Assembly (NCBI RefSeq): GCF_014651075.1
Contig: NZ_BMWE01000003.1
Location: 62,001 to 126,000, forward strand
Origin: Streptomyces djakartensis
GTDB lineage: Bacteria; Actinomycetota; Actinomycetes; Streptomycetales; Streptomycetaceae
Length of the DNA stretch: 64,000 nt
Reading direction: 5' to 3'
How positions within the stretch are numbered: position 1 is the stretch's first letter; each line of letters starts with the position of its first letter. A program made the position numbers and the translations under genes. The notes under the pieces were generated by a model. The model made no database searches and had not been told where the DNA came from. It saw nothing but the letters and a program-made list of their open reading frames with translations. This document shows, one piece after another, positions 6,943-15,773 of this stretch.

Positions 6943-7849
6943 AGTGCACTTCCTTGGCGCAGATCTCGTAGCCGAACCACTTGTTGATGGCGATCATCGG
7001 TTCGTTGCCGGTGTCATTGCCGGTGAACGCCTCCGTGTACCCCGCCGCGCGGGCCCGGTGGAGGGAGTCGTTCTTGGCGAGTTTGGCCAGGCCCCGGCCG
7101 CGGAAGGCGCGGGCGGTGCCGGTCATGGCGGTGCCGTAGCGGGTGCCGTCGGTGTGCGCCACGCTGAAGGCGGCGGGCCGGCCGTCGACCACCGCGACCG
7201 TGGTCAGGTCGCGGTCGAGGAGCGGGTGCTCCCAGGTCTCCTCGAGCCAGGCCCCGTAGTCCGTGAACTCCACCGCGATGTCGCCGGGTTCGTCGGCCGA
7301 CGTCATCGCGTCCAGTTCGAACACCGGGCGAGGGTCGTCCGCGTAGTCGGCGGCCGTGCGCAGTTCGACGCCCGGCGGCGGATCCTGGCGGGGCGGAAGC
7401 GTGCCGGCCGCCAGGTCCAGGCGCAGGAAGTAGGCGGAACGGCTGGCCTTGAAGCCCTTCCGCTCGGCGAAGGCCCGGTTGTCCGGCTCGTCCAGCACCC
7501 ACGCGAACAGTTTCCTGACGCCCAGCGCGGACAGCCGCTCCTCGGCGGTGCGCAGCAGGAGCGAACCGGCGCCGCGGTGCCTGCGGTCGGGGCGTACGTA
7601 GACGTTGGCGGAGCCCTGGCCGGGTTCCGGGCTGCTGTGGGCGACGCTGACCTGGGCCGTGCCGATGATCTCGCCGTCCTCCTCGGCCACGAGCTGCTGG
7701 AAGTGGGCGTCCGGGTGGGCGTGCGTCAGGGTGTGCACCACGGACTCGGGGGTGGACAGCATGAAGGGAAGAGCCAGGCGGCGGGTGTGGGAGAACCCCT
7801 CGGGGTCGCCTCGGACATCGGGTCGCAGGTCGCGCACGATCACGGTCAT
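6923..7849 (-). CDS. Two-domain GNAT acetyltransferase
   Basis: A 308-residue protein with tandem GNAT folds. The N-terminal domain holds VYVRPDRRHRGAGSLLL and the C-terminal one ARAFRGRGLAKLAKN, both acetyl-CoA-binding motif A sequences (R/QxxGxG/A). The tail NKWFGYEICAKEVHYVREL is characteristic of this group. The start is ATG 7849; the frame is open further upstream but lacks coding character there. It overlaps the DUF402 gene by 20 bases downstream and is divergent from a small GntR regulator at 7922, which may control it. The acceptor substrate is unknown. Confidence 0.85.
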   Translation of the reverse strand: MTVIVRDLRPDVRGDPEGFSHTRRLALPFMLSTPESVVHTLTHAHPDAHFQQLVAEEDGEIIGTAQVSVAHSSPEPGQGSANVYVRPDRRHRGAGSLLLRTAEERLSALGVRKLFAWVLDEPDNRAFAERKGFKASRSAYFLRLDLAAGTLPPRQDPPPGVELRTAADYADDPRPVFELDAMTSADEPGDIAVEFTDYGAWLEETWEHPLLDRDLTTVAVVDGRPAAFSVAHTDGTRYGTAMTGTARAFRGRGLAKLAKNDSLHRARAAGYTEAFTGNDTGNEPMIAINKWFGYEICAKEVHYVRELG

Positions 7850-7921
7850 GGAGGCGCACGCTACGCGGACGTGTGCCCGGGGTGCCTCCCATTTTCCCCG
7901 GACTGCGCGACAATCGGGCCC

Positions 7922-8290
7922 GTGACCTTGAAGATCGACATCGACGACAGTGCTCCGCCGTACGAGCAGGTGCGGGCGCGCATCTCCGAGCAGGCCCGGT
8001 CGGGGCAGCTGCCGGTGGGATACCGGCTGCCGACCGTCCGGGGGCTGGCCGAGTCGCTGGGGCTCGCCGCGAACACCGTCGCCAAGGCGTACCGGGCGCT
8101 GGAGGCGGACGGGGTGATCGAGACGCGGGGGCGTCACGGCACGTTCGTGGCCGCCGCCGGCTCGGCGGCCGACCGCGAACTGGCGGTTGCCGCGCAGGCG
8201 TACGTGGAGAGGGCCCGGCGGCTGGGTCTCACCGAGGACGACGCGCTGGCCGCGGTACGGGATGCCCTGCGGGCGGCTTACGGGGAGTAG
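7922..8290 (+). CDS. Short GntR regulator, YtrA subfamily
   Basis: A 122-residue protein starting at GTG 7922. The winged helix-turn-helix occupies about residues 12-78 (YEQVRARISEQARSGQLPVG, LPTVRGLAESLGLAANTVAK, IETRGRHGTFVA). The remaining 45 residues form the short helical tail (AYVERARRLGLTEDDALAAV) typical of YtrA-type GntR proteins. Such regulators usually repress an adjacent ABC transporter operon, but none is next to it; the divergent GNAT gene is the nearest candidate target. It ends 8 bases before the convergent DUF72 gene. Confidence 0.85.
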   Translation: MTLKIDIDDSAPPYEQVRARISEQARSGQLPVGYRLPTVRGLAESLGLAANTVAKAYRALEADGVIETRGRHGTFVAAAGSAADRELAVAAQAYVERARRLGLTEDDALAAVRDALRAAYGE

Positions 8291-8298
8291 GGGGAGGC

Positions 8299-9069
8299 TC
8301 AGGCCCGCGCCAGGTGTTCCGGCGTGCGGGTGAGCTCCAGGCCCGCCGACCTCCCCACCCTCGCGAACGTCATGGCGTCCGCCACCGCCGCACCGCCCGG
8401 GTCGTTGTTGAAGTACGCGTAGACGTCCTCGCCGCGGGGCCACGTCGTGGCGATGCGGTCGAGCCAGGTCGTGAGGGACCGGCGGCCGTAGCGCGGCCAG
8501 GGCCGGGCGCGGCCCTGGTGGAAGCGGACGTAACCCCAGTCGGTGGTGCGCCACAGCGGTGTCGCGGGGCGGGCCAGTACGTCGGCCCAGCACAGGGCCG
8601 CTCGCCGGGACTCCAGGACCGCCCGGACCTCCGGCGTCCACCACGAGTCATGGCGCGGTTCGACCGCCACCCGGGTCGAGGCGGGGAAGCAGGCCAGGCA
8701 GGCGTCCAGGAGTCCCGGATCGGCGCGCAGATTGGGCGGGAGCTGGAGCAGGACCGGGCCGAGGCGGTCGCCGAGGCCCGCCGCGTGGCTCATCAGGCGG
8801 TGTACCGGCTCCTCGGGGTCCTTGAGCCGCTTGATGTGGGTCAGATAGCGGCTCGCCTTGACCGCGACGACGAAGTCCGCCGGCACCCGGCCGCGCCAGT
8901 CCTCGAACGTCTCCCGCGCCGGCAGCCGGTAGAAGGCGTTGTTGATCTCGACGGTGGCGAAATGCCCCGCGTACTCCTCCAGCCAGAGCCGCACCGGCAG
9001 CCCGGTCGGGTAAAGGACGTCCCGCCAGTCCTTGTACTGCCATCCGGATGTGCCGACGAACAGGGTCAT
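8299..9069 (-). CDS. DUF72 (YecE-type) TIM-barrel protein
   Basis: A 256-residue protein. The N-terminus LFVGTSGWQYKDWRDVLYP, the EINNAFYRLP strand, FVVAVKASRYLTHIKRL, LLQLPPNLR, VAVEPRHDSW and VYAYFNNDPGG are the ordered signatures of the DUF72/YecE family. Function is not established; a barrel with conserved acidic and aromatic residues suggests an enzyme, possibly nucleic-acid related. The ATG at 9069 gives the usual family length. It is convergent with the GntR gene. Confidence 0.85.
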   Translation of the reverse strand: MTLFVGTSGWQYKDWRDVLYPTGLPVRLWLEEYAGHFATVEINNAFYRLPARETFEDWRGRVPADFVVAVKASRYLTHIKRLKDPEEPVHRLMSHAAGLGDRLGPVLLQLPPNLRADPGLLDACLACFPASTRVAVEPRHDSWWTPEVRAVLESRRAALCWADVLARPATPLWRTTDWGYVRFHQGRARPWPRYGRRSLTTWLDRIATTWPRGEDVYAYFNNDPGGAAVADAMTFARVGRSAGLELTRTPEHLARA

Positions 9070-9157
9070 AAGCCCATCAAAGCACCGGTGGCCGGCGAGA
9101 ACCCAGTGCCGGGGCGAACGTTGCCTGCCGCGTCACCGACCTGTCCGGTCAGCACAC

Positions 9158-10261
9158 CTAGAGATAGAGGCCCGCGTCGGCGCCCCCGCGCGGCTCCGGC
9201 AGGGCCGTCGGGGAGGTGCCCCGGCGCAGCGCGTAAAGCTCCGCCAGTGTCGCGCCCTCGCGGCCGATGCCGTCCTCCCGGCCCAGCCAGCCCACCGCCT
9301 CCATGCGGGTCAGCGGGCCCACTTCGATCCGGGCGAGGCAGCGGCCGGGGCGGACCACGGCCGGGTGCAGCCGCTCCAGGTCCTCGTTGGTCGTGACACC
9401 CACCAGGACGTTACGACCCTGGCCGAGCAGTCCGTCCGTCAGGTTCAGCAACCTCGACAGCGCCTGGCCCGCCGTGTGCTTGGCCTCCCCGCGGATCAGC
9501 TCGTCGCAGTCCTCCAGGAGCAGCAGCCGCCAGCGGCCCTTGCCCGCCGCGTCCTCCTCGCCGATCGCGATGTCCATCAGGTAGCCGACGTCGCTGAACA
9601 GCCGCTCGGGGTCGAGGACGCAGTCCACCTGGCACCAGTCCCGCCAGGAACGGGCCAGGGTGCGCAGCGCGGACGTCTTGCCGGTGCCCGGCGGACCGTG
9701 CAGGAGCAGGAGACGGCCCGAGATGTCCTCGGGGGTCGTCTTCATCAGGCGGTCCATCGCATCGGCCACCGGCGCGGTGTAGTTGGGCCGCACCTCGTCC
9801 CAGGTGCCCGCAGCGATCTGGCGGGTCGTCCGATGCGGGCCGCGGCGCGGGGAGACGTACCAGAAGCCCATCGTGACGTTCTCCGGCTGCGGCTCGGGTT
9901 CGTCCGCCGCGCCGTCCGTGGCCTGGTCGAGGACGTTCTTCGCCAGTTCCGCGCTGGTCGCCGTCACCGTGACGTCGGCGCCCCGGTTCCAGCGGGAGAC
10001 CAGCAGCGTCCACCCGTCGCCCTCGGCCAGCGTCGCGCTGCGGTCGTCGTCCCGGGCGACACGCAGCACGCGGGCGCCGGACGGCACGAGCGTCGCCCCG
10101 GACCGTACGCGGTCGATGTTCGCCGCGTGGGAGTACGGCTGCTCGCCCGTCGCGAAGCGGCCGAGGAACAGCGCGTCGACGACATCGGACGGGGAGTCTG
10201 AGTCGTCGACGTTGAGCCGGATCGGCAGCGCCTCGTGCGGGTTACCAGACATAGCCGCCAT
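9158..10261 (-). CDS. AAA-type ATPase with N-terminal DUF5925-like domain
   Basis: A 367-residue cytosolic protein. The N-terminal 150 residues (RLNVDDSDSPSDVVDALFLG) match a domain that I recall as DUF5925, found on actinobacterial AAA proteins. The AAA module follows: Walker A LLLHGPPGTGKTSALR (about residue 195), Walker B RLLLLEDCDELI, sensor-1-like VLVGVTTNEDL, and an Arg-rich end (VRPGRCLARIEVGPL). It probably remodels or unfolds a partner; none is evident nearby. Two starts are possible: ATG 10261 and ATG 10252 (MSGNPHEALP); neither has a strong ribosome binding site. Confidence 0.8.
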   Translation of the reverse strand: MAAMSGNPHEALPIRLNVDDSDSPSDVVDALFLGRFATGEQPYSHAANIDRVRSGATLVPSGARVLRVARDDDRSATLAEGDGWTLLVSRWNRGADVTVTATSAELAKNVLDQATDGAADEPEPQPENVTMGFWYVSPRRGPHRTTRQIAAGTWDEVRPNYTAPVADAMDRLMKTTPEDISGRLLLLHGPPGTGKTSALRTLARSWRDWCQVDCVLDPERLFSDVGYLMDIAIGEEDAAGKGRWRLLLLEDCDELIRGEAKHTAGQALSRLLNLTDGLLGQGRNVLVGVTTNEDLERLHPAVVRPGRCLARIEVGPLTRMEAVGWLGREDGIGREGATLAELYALRRGTSPTALPEPRGGADAGLYL

Positions 10262-10327
10262 GATCCGGCACGGTGGCGCCGCGCGCACCCGGTTTCCCGG
10301 TGCGCGCGGCGTGTCCCCGAGTCCGGG

Positions 10328-11134
10328 TCAGGTCCCGGAGCGGTGCACCAGCCGGCGCGCCTGCCGTGTCCTGCGGACCAGGGCGTATCCCTTGGTCAGG
10401 ACACGGTCCACGGCGAACGTACGGGCGATCGCCCGGCCCTGCACCACCCGCTCGAACTCCGCGATGTCCGTACCGCGGCGCACCGTCACGCGCCGCAGCG
10501 CGTACGGTCCCTGCGCGCGGCGCGCGAGGCCGTTGCCGACGGCGAGCGCCTGGGCGTACCCCGCCTCGCGCACCGCACTGCGGACCCGGCGGCTGGAGTA
10601 GCCGTAGGGGTAGGCGAACGAGGCCGGTACGGCACCCAGCTGGTCCGCGAGGATCTCCTTGCAGTGGATCAGCTCGAACCGAAGGGTGGCGTCGCAGACC
10701 TGGTCGAGCTGCGGGTGGCTGTGGCTGTGCCCGCCGATCTCCACACCCGCCGCCGCGAGCTCGCGGACCTGGTCCCAGTCCAGCATGGTGTCCAGGCCGC
10801 CGCCGGTGTCGTACGGCCCCTGGATCCACCCGGTCGAGACGAACAGGGTGGCCGGGAAGCCGTGCTTGGCGAGGGCGGGCAGGGCGTGCCGGTGCACGCC
10901 CTCATAGCCGTCGTCGAAGGTGATGAGGACCGGCCGCACGGGCAGCGGGCGGCCGGAACGCCAGCACGCGGCGAGCCGGGCCGTGGTGACGGGGTTCAGG
11001 CCCAGCTCGGCGAGCACCGCCATCTGCTCGGCGAACGCCTCCGGGGTCACCGACAGGGCACGGGTCGCCTCGTTCGGATCGGTCGCCACCGCGTGGTACA
11101 TGAGGATCGGAACGCGTACGTCGACGTCACTCAC
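10328..11134 (-). CDS. Polysaccharide deacetylase (CE4/NodB family)
   Basis: A 268-residue protein with the NodB motifs in order: MYHAV near the N-terminus, motif 1 ITFDDGY (metal-binding Asp pair), motif 2 GGHSHSHPQL (the two metal His), and motif 3 FAYPYGYSS. CE4 enzymes remove N- or O-acetyl groups from glycans. No signal peptide is visible, so it would act in the cytoplasm or on a lipid-linked intermediate. GTG at 11134 lies 8 bases inside the end of the upstream glycosyltransferase, so it is the last gene of a three-gene operon (12943 to 10328). The substrate is inferred only from context. Confidence 0.88.
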   Translation of the reverse strand: MSDVDVRVPILMYHAVATDPNEATRALSVTPEAFAEQMAVLAELGLNPVTTARLAACWRSGRPLPVRPVLITFDDGYEGVHRHALPALAKHGFPATLFVSTGWIQGPYDTGGGLDTMLDWDQVRELAAAGVEIGGHSHSHPQLDQVCDATLRFELIHCKEILADQLGAVPASFAYPYGYSSRRVRSAVREAGYAQALAVGNGLARRAQGPYALRRVTVRRGTDIAEFERVVQGRAIARTFAVDRVLTKGYALVRRTRQARRLVHRSGT

Positions 11135-12125
11135 GGGCCGCCACCTCCACCCCGGGCACCCGGAAGGAGGCGCCGCCCCGGCGCGCCCGGACGCTGCCCA
11201 CGACGTAGCCCCCCGCCGCCGTCAGGACGCCGGCCACGATCGCGCCCGCACGTCCCGCGCCGCCCGGCCGGGCCAGCAGGGCGTCCCGCAGGCCCCGCGC
11301 CACCCCGGCGGGCAGGACCCGGGTCGCGTACCGGCGCTCCGACTCGAGTCCCTTGCCGGCCCCGACACTCCGGGCCACCAGGGCCTTGGACAGGCCCTCG
11401 GCGTAGGCGCGGGTGCGGAAGTAGCGGAAGTGCTCGCGGGCCTCGGGCACCCGGTGGTGGATCACCGCCCGGTCGTCGATCAGCAGCACCGCGTCGGGCC
11501 GGGCGCGGCTGAGGCGGATGCACAGCTCGGTCTCCTCGCAGCCCAGCGGGCGTTTGTCGCCGTCCCTGCCGATGCCGGTGGCGAAGCCGCCCGCCGCGTC
11601 GAAGGCGCTGCGGCGGAACGAGGCGTTGCCGCCGAGCACGTTGCGCACCCGGACCCGGCCGCGCGGCAGGCCCCGGTAGGTGCAGCCCACCACCCAGTCG
11701 AACTCCTCCGGGAACCAGCCGGGCCGCCGCCCGGACGCCCAGACCGGCTCCGTACGCCCGCCGACCGCCATGACACGCGGGTCGTCGTACGCCTCGGCGA
11801 AGTGCCGCAGCCAGTCGCGCTCGGCCACGGCGTCGTCGTCGAGGAAGGCGACGACCTCGCCCCGGGCGGCGGCGATCCCGGTGTTGCGGCCGGCGGACAG
11901 GCCGCGGGGGCCCGCGTTGGCGAGCACCCGCACCACGCCGCCCCCGGACGGCTCCTTGTACTCCTTGGCCAGCCGCTCCCGGAGCGTGTCGTTGTGGTCG
12001 ACGACCAGCAGTGTCTCCAGGGCCGGCCGCGACTGCGCCCGCACCGAGGAGACCGCCGCGAGGATGTCCTCCCAGCGGTCCTCGGTGTACGCGCAGATCA
12101 CGACGGAGATGCCGGGACCGCTCAA
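11127..12125 (-). CDS. Family 2 glycosyltransferase (GT-A fold), operon second gene
   Basis: A 332-residue enzyme starting SGPGISVVICAYTEDRW. GT2 hallmarks: VVDHNDTLRERL, GLSAGRNTGIAAARGEVVAF, the DxD-type LDDDAV, and a late acceptor-site motif GCEETELCIRL (ED-like). A hydrophobic stretch near the C-terminus (AGAIVAGVLTAAGGYVVGSV) may attach it to the membrane. I use TTG at 12125: it overlaps the stop of the preceding gene as TTGA and has GGAGAGG four bases upstream. The downstream deacetylase start overlaps its end. Likely adds sugars to a cell-surface glycan or glycolipid; donor and acceptor are unknown. Confidence 0.85.
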   Translation of the reverse strand: MSGPGISVVICAYTEDRWEDILAAVSSVRAQSRPALETLLVVDHNDTLRERLAKEYKEPSGGGVVRVLANAGPRGLSAGRNTGIAAARGEVVAFLDDDAVAERDWLRHFAEAYDDPRVMAVGGRTEPVWASGRRPGWFPEEFDWVVGCTYRGLPRGRVRVRNVLGGNASFRRSAFDAAGGFATGIGRDGDKRPLGCEETELCIRLSRARPDAVLLIDDRAVIHHRVPEAREHFRYFRTRAYAEGLSKALVARSVGAGKGLESERRYATRVLPAGVARGLRDALLARPGGAGRAGAIVAGVLTAAGGYVVGSVRARRGGASFRVPGVEVAARE

Positions 12126-12943
12126 GACACCTCTCCCCGCATCGCGTCCACCATCGGCGACTGGGGCGAACGGCGGCGCAGCGCACGGCGGTTGGAGCGC
12201 TCCTGGAGGATCACCCGGAGCACGCGCAGCCCGTCGCGCACGGCCCGCAGATTGCTGGTGCCGTGGATGCGCAGGTACTCGTGGCTCGGGATCTCCTGCA
12301 CCTTGAGCCCGGCCTTGACCACCCGGATGTTCATCAGCGTCTCGACCTCGAAGCCGGTGCAGTCGAGGTCGATCTTGTCGAGGCAGTGCCGCCAGAACGC
12401 GTTGTACCCGTAGCACAGGTCGGTGTAGCGGGCGCCGAACTTGCGGTTGACGGCCGTGCACAGTGCCCAGTTGCCGAGCTTGCGGATGAAGGTCATGTCG
12501 TCGGTGCCGCCGCCGTTGGCGAAGCGGGAGCCCTTGGCGAAGTCCGCGCCGGAGACCAGGGCGGAGACGTACGACAGGATCTCGTTGCCGTCGGCCGAGC
12601 CGTCCGCGTCGACCATCACGATGATGTCGCCGGTGCAGGCCTGGAACCCGGTGATCAGGGCGTCGCCCTTGCCCTTGCCGCGCTGCTCGACGACCTTGAC
12701 GCCCGGCCACAGCTCGCGGGCCACCTGGACGGTGTCGTCGGTGGAGTTGCCGTCGACCAGGACCACTTCGTGAATCCAGTCGGGCAGGGTCTTGAAGACG
12801 TACGGCAGGTTCTCCGCCTCGTTCATGGCCGGTATCACCACGCTCACCGGTGGCGCTATGGCCAGGTGAGAGGAGACGGGCCGGTACGTGGCGGCGGCCG
12901 GCGGATGCTGGTCCGCCGCGGCCGGCTGCAGAACGGAACTCAT
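12122..12943 (-). CDS. Family 2 glycosyltransferase, dolichyl-phosphate mannosyltransferase-like
   Basis: A 273-residue enzyme, first gene of the GT2-GT2-CE4 operon. The core runs VSVVIPAMNEAENLPYVF, VVLVDGNSTDDTV, VVEQRGKGKGDAL, and the metal-binding DxD in VMVDADGSADG; GSRFANGGGTDD and YGYNAFWRH follow. This resembles DPM1/polyprenyl-phosphate glycosyltransferases, although it lacks C-terminal membrane helices. Start ATG 12943 (MSSVLQPAAA) has GAGAGGGA upstream; an upstream frame extension has no coding character. Its TGA overlaps the next TTG start. It may make a polyprenyl-phosphate sugar that the next enzyme uses. Confidence 0.85.
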   Translation of the reverse strand: MSSVLQPAAADQHPPAAATYRPVSSHLAIAPPVSVVIPAMNEAENLPYVFKTLPDWIHEVVLVDGNSTDDTVQVARELWPGVKVVEQRGKGKGDALITGFQACTGDIIVMVDADGSADGNEILSYVSALVSGADFAKGSRFANGGGTDDMTFIRKLGNWALCTAVNRKFGARYTDLCYGYNAFWRHCLDKIDLDCTGFEVETLMNIRVVKAGLKVQEIPSHEYLRIHGTSNLRAVRDGLRVLRVILQERSNRRALRRRSPQSPMVDAMRGEVS

Positions 12944-13422
12944 GAGTCGGTCCCTCTCGTCCGGTGGACCGCCCCCCCCTGGGCAGTCCGGATCCACTCC
13001 GGTTCGAAAGGGGGGTTCTCACCCGTGGCACGCCGAGATGGAGCCTCGGGCACGCCGGGCGAGCTGGCAAAGCTGGCCGGCCGCGAAAACGGCAGCCGAC
13101 CGCGCGGCACGGCCCGGCCACCGACGTGGTCACCGAGCACGGCACCCCCCTACCGCGCCCCGCGCCGGTTCGTCGCGGTCCTTGAGCCCTCCCCTGGAGC
13201 CGCGTACTGACGGACCGATGCGGGTGAGATGTATGATGGTATTGACGATTGAACCAGAATGGCAAGACCTGGAACGGCATCTCACGTTTTTGTTGGTTTG
13301 GTCGTCGCTCCATGCGATTTCTGGGGTGCAAGTTGGAAGATTCGGTCATGCAAAAGAGCCGTTCCCCGAAGGCGGATGGAGCCTTCGGGGAACGGTTGTT
13401 CAAGTGCTGGAATCCCTGTCGC
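12944..13422. other. Intergenic region, promoter and leader side of the GT2 operon
   Basis: About 480 bases without a convincing gene. The section 13215-13355 is much AT-richer than its surroundings and is the likely promoter zone for the leftward GT2 operon, which would leave a long 5' leader. The subtilisin terminator hairpin occupies 13359-13395. I saw no small open frame with a good ribosome binding site. Confidence 0.5.
13359..13395 (-). terminator. Strong terminator of the subtilisin gene
   Basis: CCGTTCCCCGAAGGC (13359-13373) and GCCTTCGGGGAACGG (13381-13395) form a perfect 15-bp stem with a 7-base loop. On the minus strand the stem is followed by CTCTTTTGC, a short T-run, 28 bases past the protease stop. 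On the plus strand TTGTT follows, so it may act in both directions. Confidence 0.85.
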
Positions 13423-14628
13423 CTACTGGACGAGCTTCAGCAGCCGGTTCGGCGAGCCCGAACCCGCGCTGGTGACCTTGCCGGTGGTGGCGCCGTTCAC
13501 CAGGGCCGAGGCGACCTGGGCCGGGGTGGAGGAGGTGTGGCCCGACAGGTAGACCGCCGCCGCCCCCGCTACGTGCGGGGTCGCCATCGAGGTGCCGGAG
13601 ATGGTGTTGGTCGCGGTGTCGCTGGTGTGCCAGCCGGCCGTGATGGACGAGCCGGGTGCGAAGATGTCCAGGACCGAGCCGTAGTTGGAGTAGCTCGCCT
13701 TGGCGTCGGTGCTGGTGGTGGCGCCGACCGTGATGGCCTCGGCGACGCGGGCCGGGGAGGACGAGGAGGCGGTGGTGCTGCTGTTGCCCGCGGCGACCGC
13801 GTACGTGACGCCGGCGGCTATGGAGTTGCGGACCGCCGTGTCCAGCGAGGCCGAGGCTCCGCCGCCGAGTGACATGTTGGCGACCGAGGGCCCGGAGTGG
13901 TTCCGCGTCACCCAGTCGATGCCCGCGATCACGCCGGCCGTGGTGCCGGAGCCGCTGTTGTTCAGCACCCGGACACCCACGATCTTCGCCTTCTTGGCGA
14001 CGCCGTAGGTCGAGCCCGCGATGGTGGTGGCCACGTGGGTGCCGTGGCCGTTGCCGTCGGAGGCGTCGTTGTCGCCGTCGACGGCGTCGTAGCCGTGCGC
14101 GGCGCGGCCGCTGATCTGCTGGTGGGTGATGCGTACACCGGTGTCGATGACGTAGACCGTCACACCGCTGCCGGCGCTGTCCGGGTAGGTGTAGGTGCCG
14201 GAGAGCGGGAGCGAGGTCTGGTCGATGCGGTCCAGGCCCCACGGGGCGCTGGTCTGGGTCGCCGCCAGCCGGACGCGCTGGTTCTGCTCGACGGAGGCGA
14301 CCGCCGGGTCGGCGGCGAGCCGCCTGGCCTCGGTGGCGGAGAGGGTGGCGGAGTAGCCGTTCAGTGCCTTGCCGAACGTCCTGTCGACCGTGCCGCCGTA
14401 CTCCTTGACGAGGCCCTTGCCCGCGGCCGAGGACGCCTTCAGGGCCGCGCTCTTCTTGAGCGTGACGATGTAGCTGTCCTTGATCGCGGTCGGTGAGTCC
14501 GCGGCGAGCACCCGGCCCTCGGCGGGGGCCGCCTGGGCGGGAAGGGCGGTGAGTCCGCCCACGAGGGCGGCGGTCGCCGTCAGGGTGATCGCGGCGAACC
14601 CGAGTCTCTTGCTACGCAGTTGTGCCAT
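13423..14628 (-). CDS. Secreted subtilisin-like serine protease (S8) with I9 propeptide
   Basis: A 401-residue preproprotease. A signal peptide ends near LPAQAAPAEG; an inhibitor-I9 propeptide follows (DSYIVTLKKSAALKASS to VASVEQNQRVR). The catalytic domain shows Asp in VTVYVIDTGVRI, His in DGNGHGTHVATTIAG, the oxyanion Asn region, and Ser in ISGTSMATPHVAGAAAV. The length and order match Streptomyces extracellular alkaline serine proteases. ATG 14628 starts a clean signal sequence (MAQLRSKRLGFAA). A strong terminator follows, so it is monocistronic. It is divergent from the GDSL esterase across a 335-base region that should hold both promoters. Confidence 0.93.
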   Translation of the reverse strand: MAQLRSKRLGFAAITLTATAALVGGLTALPAQAAPAEGRVLAADSPTAIKDSYIVTLKKSAALKASSAAGKGLVKEYGGTVDRTFGKALNGYSATLSATEARRLAADPAVASVEQNQRVRLAATQTSAPWGLDRIDQTSLPLSGTYTYPDSAGSGVTVYVIDTGVRITHQQISGRAAHGYDAVDGDNDASDGNGHGTHVATTIAGSTYGVAKKAKIVGVRVLNNSGSGTTAGVIAGIDWVTRNHSGPSVANMSLGGGASASLDTAVRNSIAAGVTYAVAAGNSSTTASSSSPARVAEAITVGATTSTDAKASYSNYGSVLDIFAPGSSITAGWHTSDTATNTISGTSMATPHVAGAAAVYLSGHTSSTPAQVASALVNGATTGKVTSAGSGSPNRLLKLVQ

Positions 14629-14963
14629 TACGAGGGAGTCCTCCTCTAGGCGGCGCGCGCCTGGGTGGGGCGCGCGTCATGTGGGGGCGTGCGCGTGCTC
14701 GCGCACACGACCGGGAGCGTCGCGTTCCGCTCCCGGCCGGAGTAAAGCGTCGACCATCTACTGGGGTAGAACAAGGGAGTTGAGCACTAGTCAACAAATC
14801 TGTCATGGGCACGTAACAAGAGGTGGCCGTCGGGTGACGGGGCGTGGACGAAGCGCGCCGCGAGTGCCCCGGAAAAGCCCCGAAAAGCTTGGCATGGACA
14901 CTTCCGGTCAACACGCGTAGCTGCTACGACGGTTGGGGCAGAGATCCTGCTAAGGGAGGTTCC
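14629..14963. other. Divergent promoter region between subtilisin and GDSL esterase
   Basis: No gene is seen. The AT-rich part 14745-14815 includes the inverted repeat GTTGA-N7-TCAAC (14779-14795). TTGACT read on the minus strand from 14794 could be a -35 element for the protease, but I cannot pair it with a convincing -10. The esterase ribosome binding site AAGGGAGG lies just before ATG 14964. Confidence 0.4.
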
Positions 14964-15770
14964 ATGAGACGTTCCCGATTTGTCGTCTTCGTGAGCTCGC
15001 TCCTTCTCGCCGCCGGCACCGCCCTCACCGGGGCCGCCACGGCGCAGGCGTCCTCACTCGCCGCAACTGGCGGTTATGTGGCGCTGGGTGACTCCTACTC
15101 CTCCGGAGTCGGCGCCGGCAGCTACATCAGCTCGAGCGGCGACTGCAAGCGCAGCACGAAGGCCTACCCCTACCTCTGGGCCGCGGCCCACTCACCCTCC
15201 ACGTTCCACTTCACGGCCTGCTCGGGCGCCCGAACCGGTGATGTTCTGTCCGGTCAGCTCGGCCCGCTCAGCAGTGCCACCACCCTCGTCTCCGTCAGCG
15301 TCGGCGGCAACGACGCGGGATTCGCCGACGTCATGACGACCTGTGTGACCCAGTCCGACAGCGCCTGCGTCTCCCGTATCGACACCGCCCGGGCGTACGT
15401 CGACTCCACGCTGCCCGGCAAGCTCGACAGCGTGTACTCGGCGATCCGCTCCAAGGCGCCGGCCGCCCGTGTCGTCGTCCTGGGTTACCCCCGCTTCTAC
15501 AAACTCGGCACCACGTGTGCCGGTCTGTCCGAGACCAAGCGCAAGGCCATCAACGACGCCTCCGACCACCTCAACACGGCCATCGCCAAGCGAGCCGCGA
15601 ACCACGGCTTCGTCTTCGGCGACGTACGCACCACCTTCACCGGCCACGAACTCTGCTCCGGCGACGCCTGGCTGCACAGCCTGAACCTGCTCAACATCGG
15701 CGACTCGTACCACCCGAAGGCCCCCGGGCAGTCCGGCGGTTATCTGCCGGTGCTCAACGCCAACGACTGA
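14964..15770 (+). CDS. Secreted GDSL/SGNH lipase-esterase
   Basis: A 268-residue precursor. ATG 14964 follows AAGGGAGG, and a signal peptide ends near TAQASSLAA. SGNH blocks are in order: block I ALGDSYSSGVGAG (Ser nucleophile), block II Gly region (ACSGARTGDVLSGQ), block III SVGGNDAGF (oxyanion Asn), block V IGDSYHPKAPGQ (catalytic Asp/His). Six cysteines in the mature part fit three disulphides. Length and motifs match the Streptomyces extracellular GDSL lipases (S. rimosus/S. coelicolor type) with broad ester and phospholipid activity. It ends 3 bases before the stop of the convergent kinase gene, with no room for a separate terminator. Confidence 0.93.
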   Translation: MRRSRFVVFVSSLLLAAGTALTGAATAQASSLAATGGYVALGDSYSSGVGAGSYISSSGDCKRSTKAYPYLWAAAHSPSTFHFTACSGARTGDVLSGQLGPLSSATTLVSVSVGGNDAGFADVMTTCVTQSDSACVSRIDTARAYVDSTLPGKLDSVYSAIRSKAPAARVVVLGYPRFYKLGTTCAGLSETKRKAINDASDHLNTAIAKRAANHGFVFGDVRTTFTGHELCSGDAWLHSLNLLNIGDSYHPKAPGQSGGYLPVLNAND

Positions 15771-15773
15771 CCC

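Noticed and set aside
6923..8644. A long leftward extension of the GNAT gene.
   Set aside because: The stretch above 7849 runs through the GntR gene and DUF72 in other frames and has no domain sequence; ATG 7849 gives the right GNAT N-terminus.
11127..13403. A single 758-codon leftward open frame.
   Set aside because: Only the part from TTG 12125 down has GT2 motifs. The upstream part overlaps the DPM-like gene in another frame and is a GC-rich shadow.
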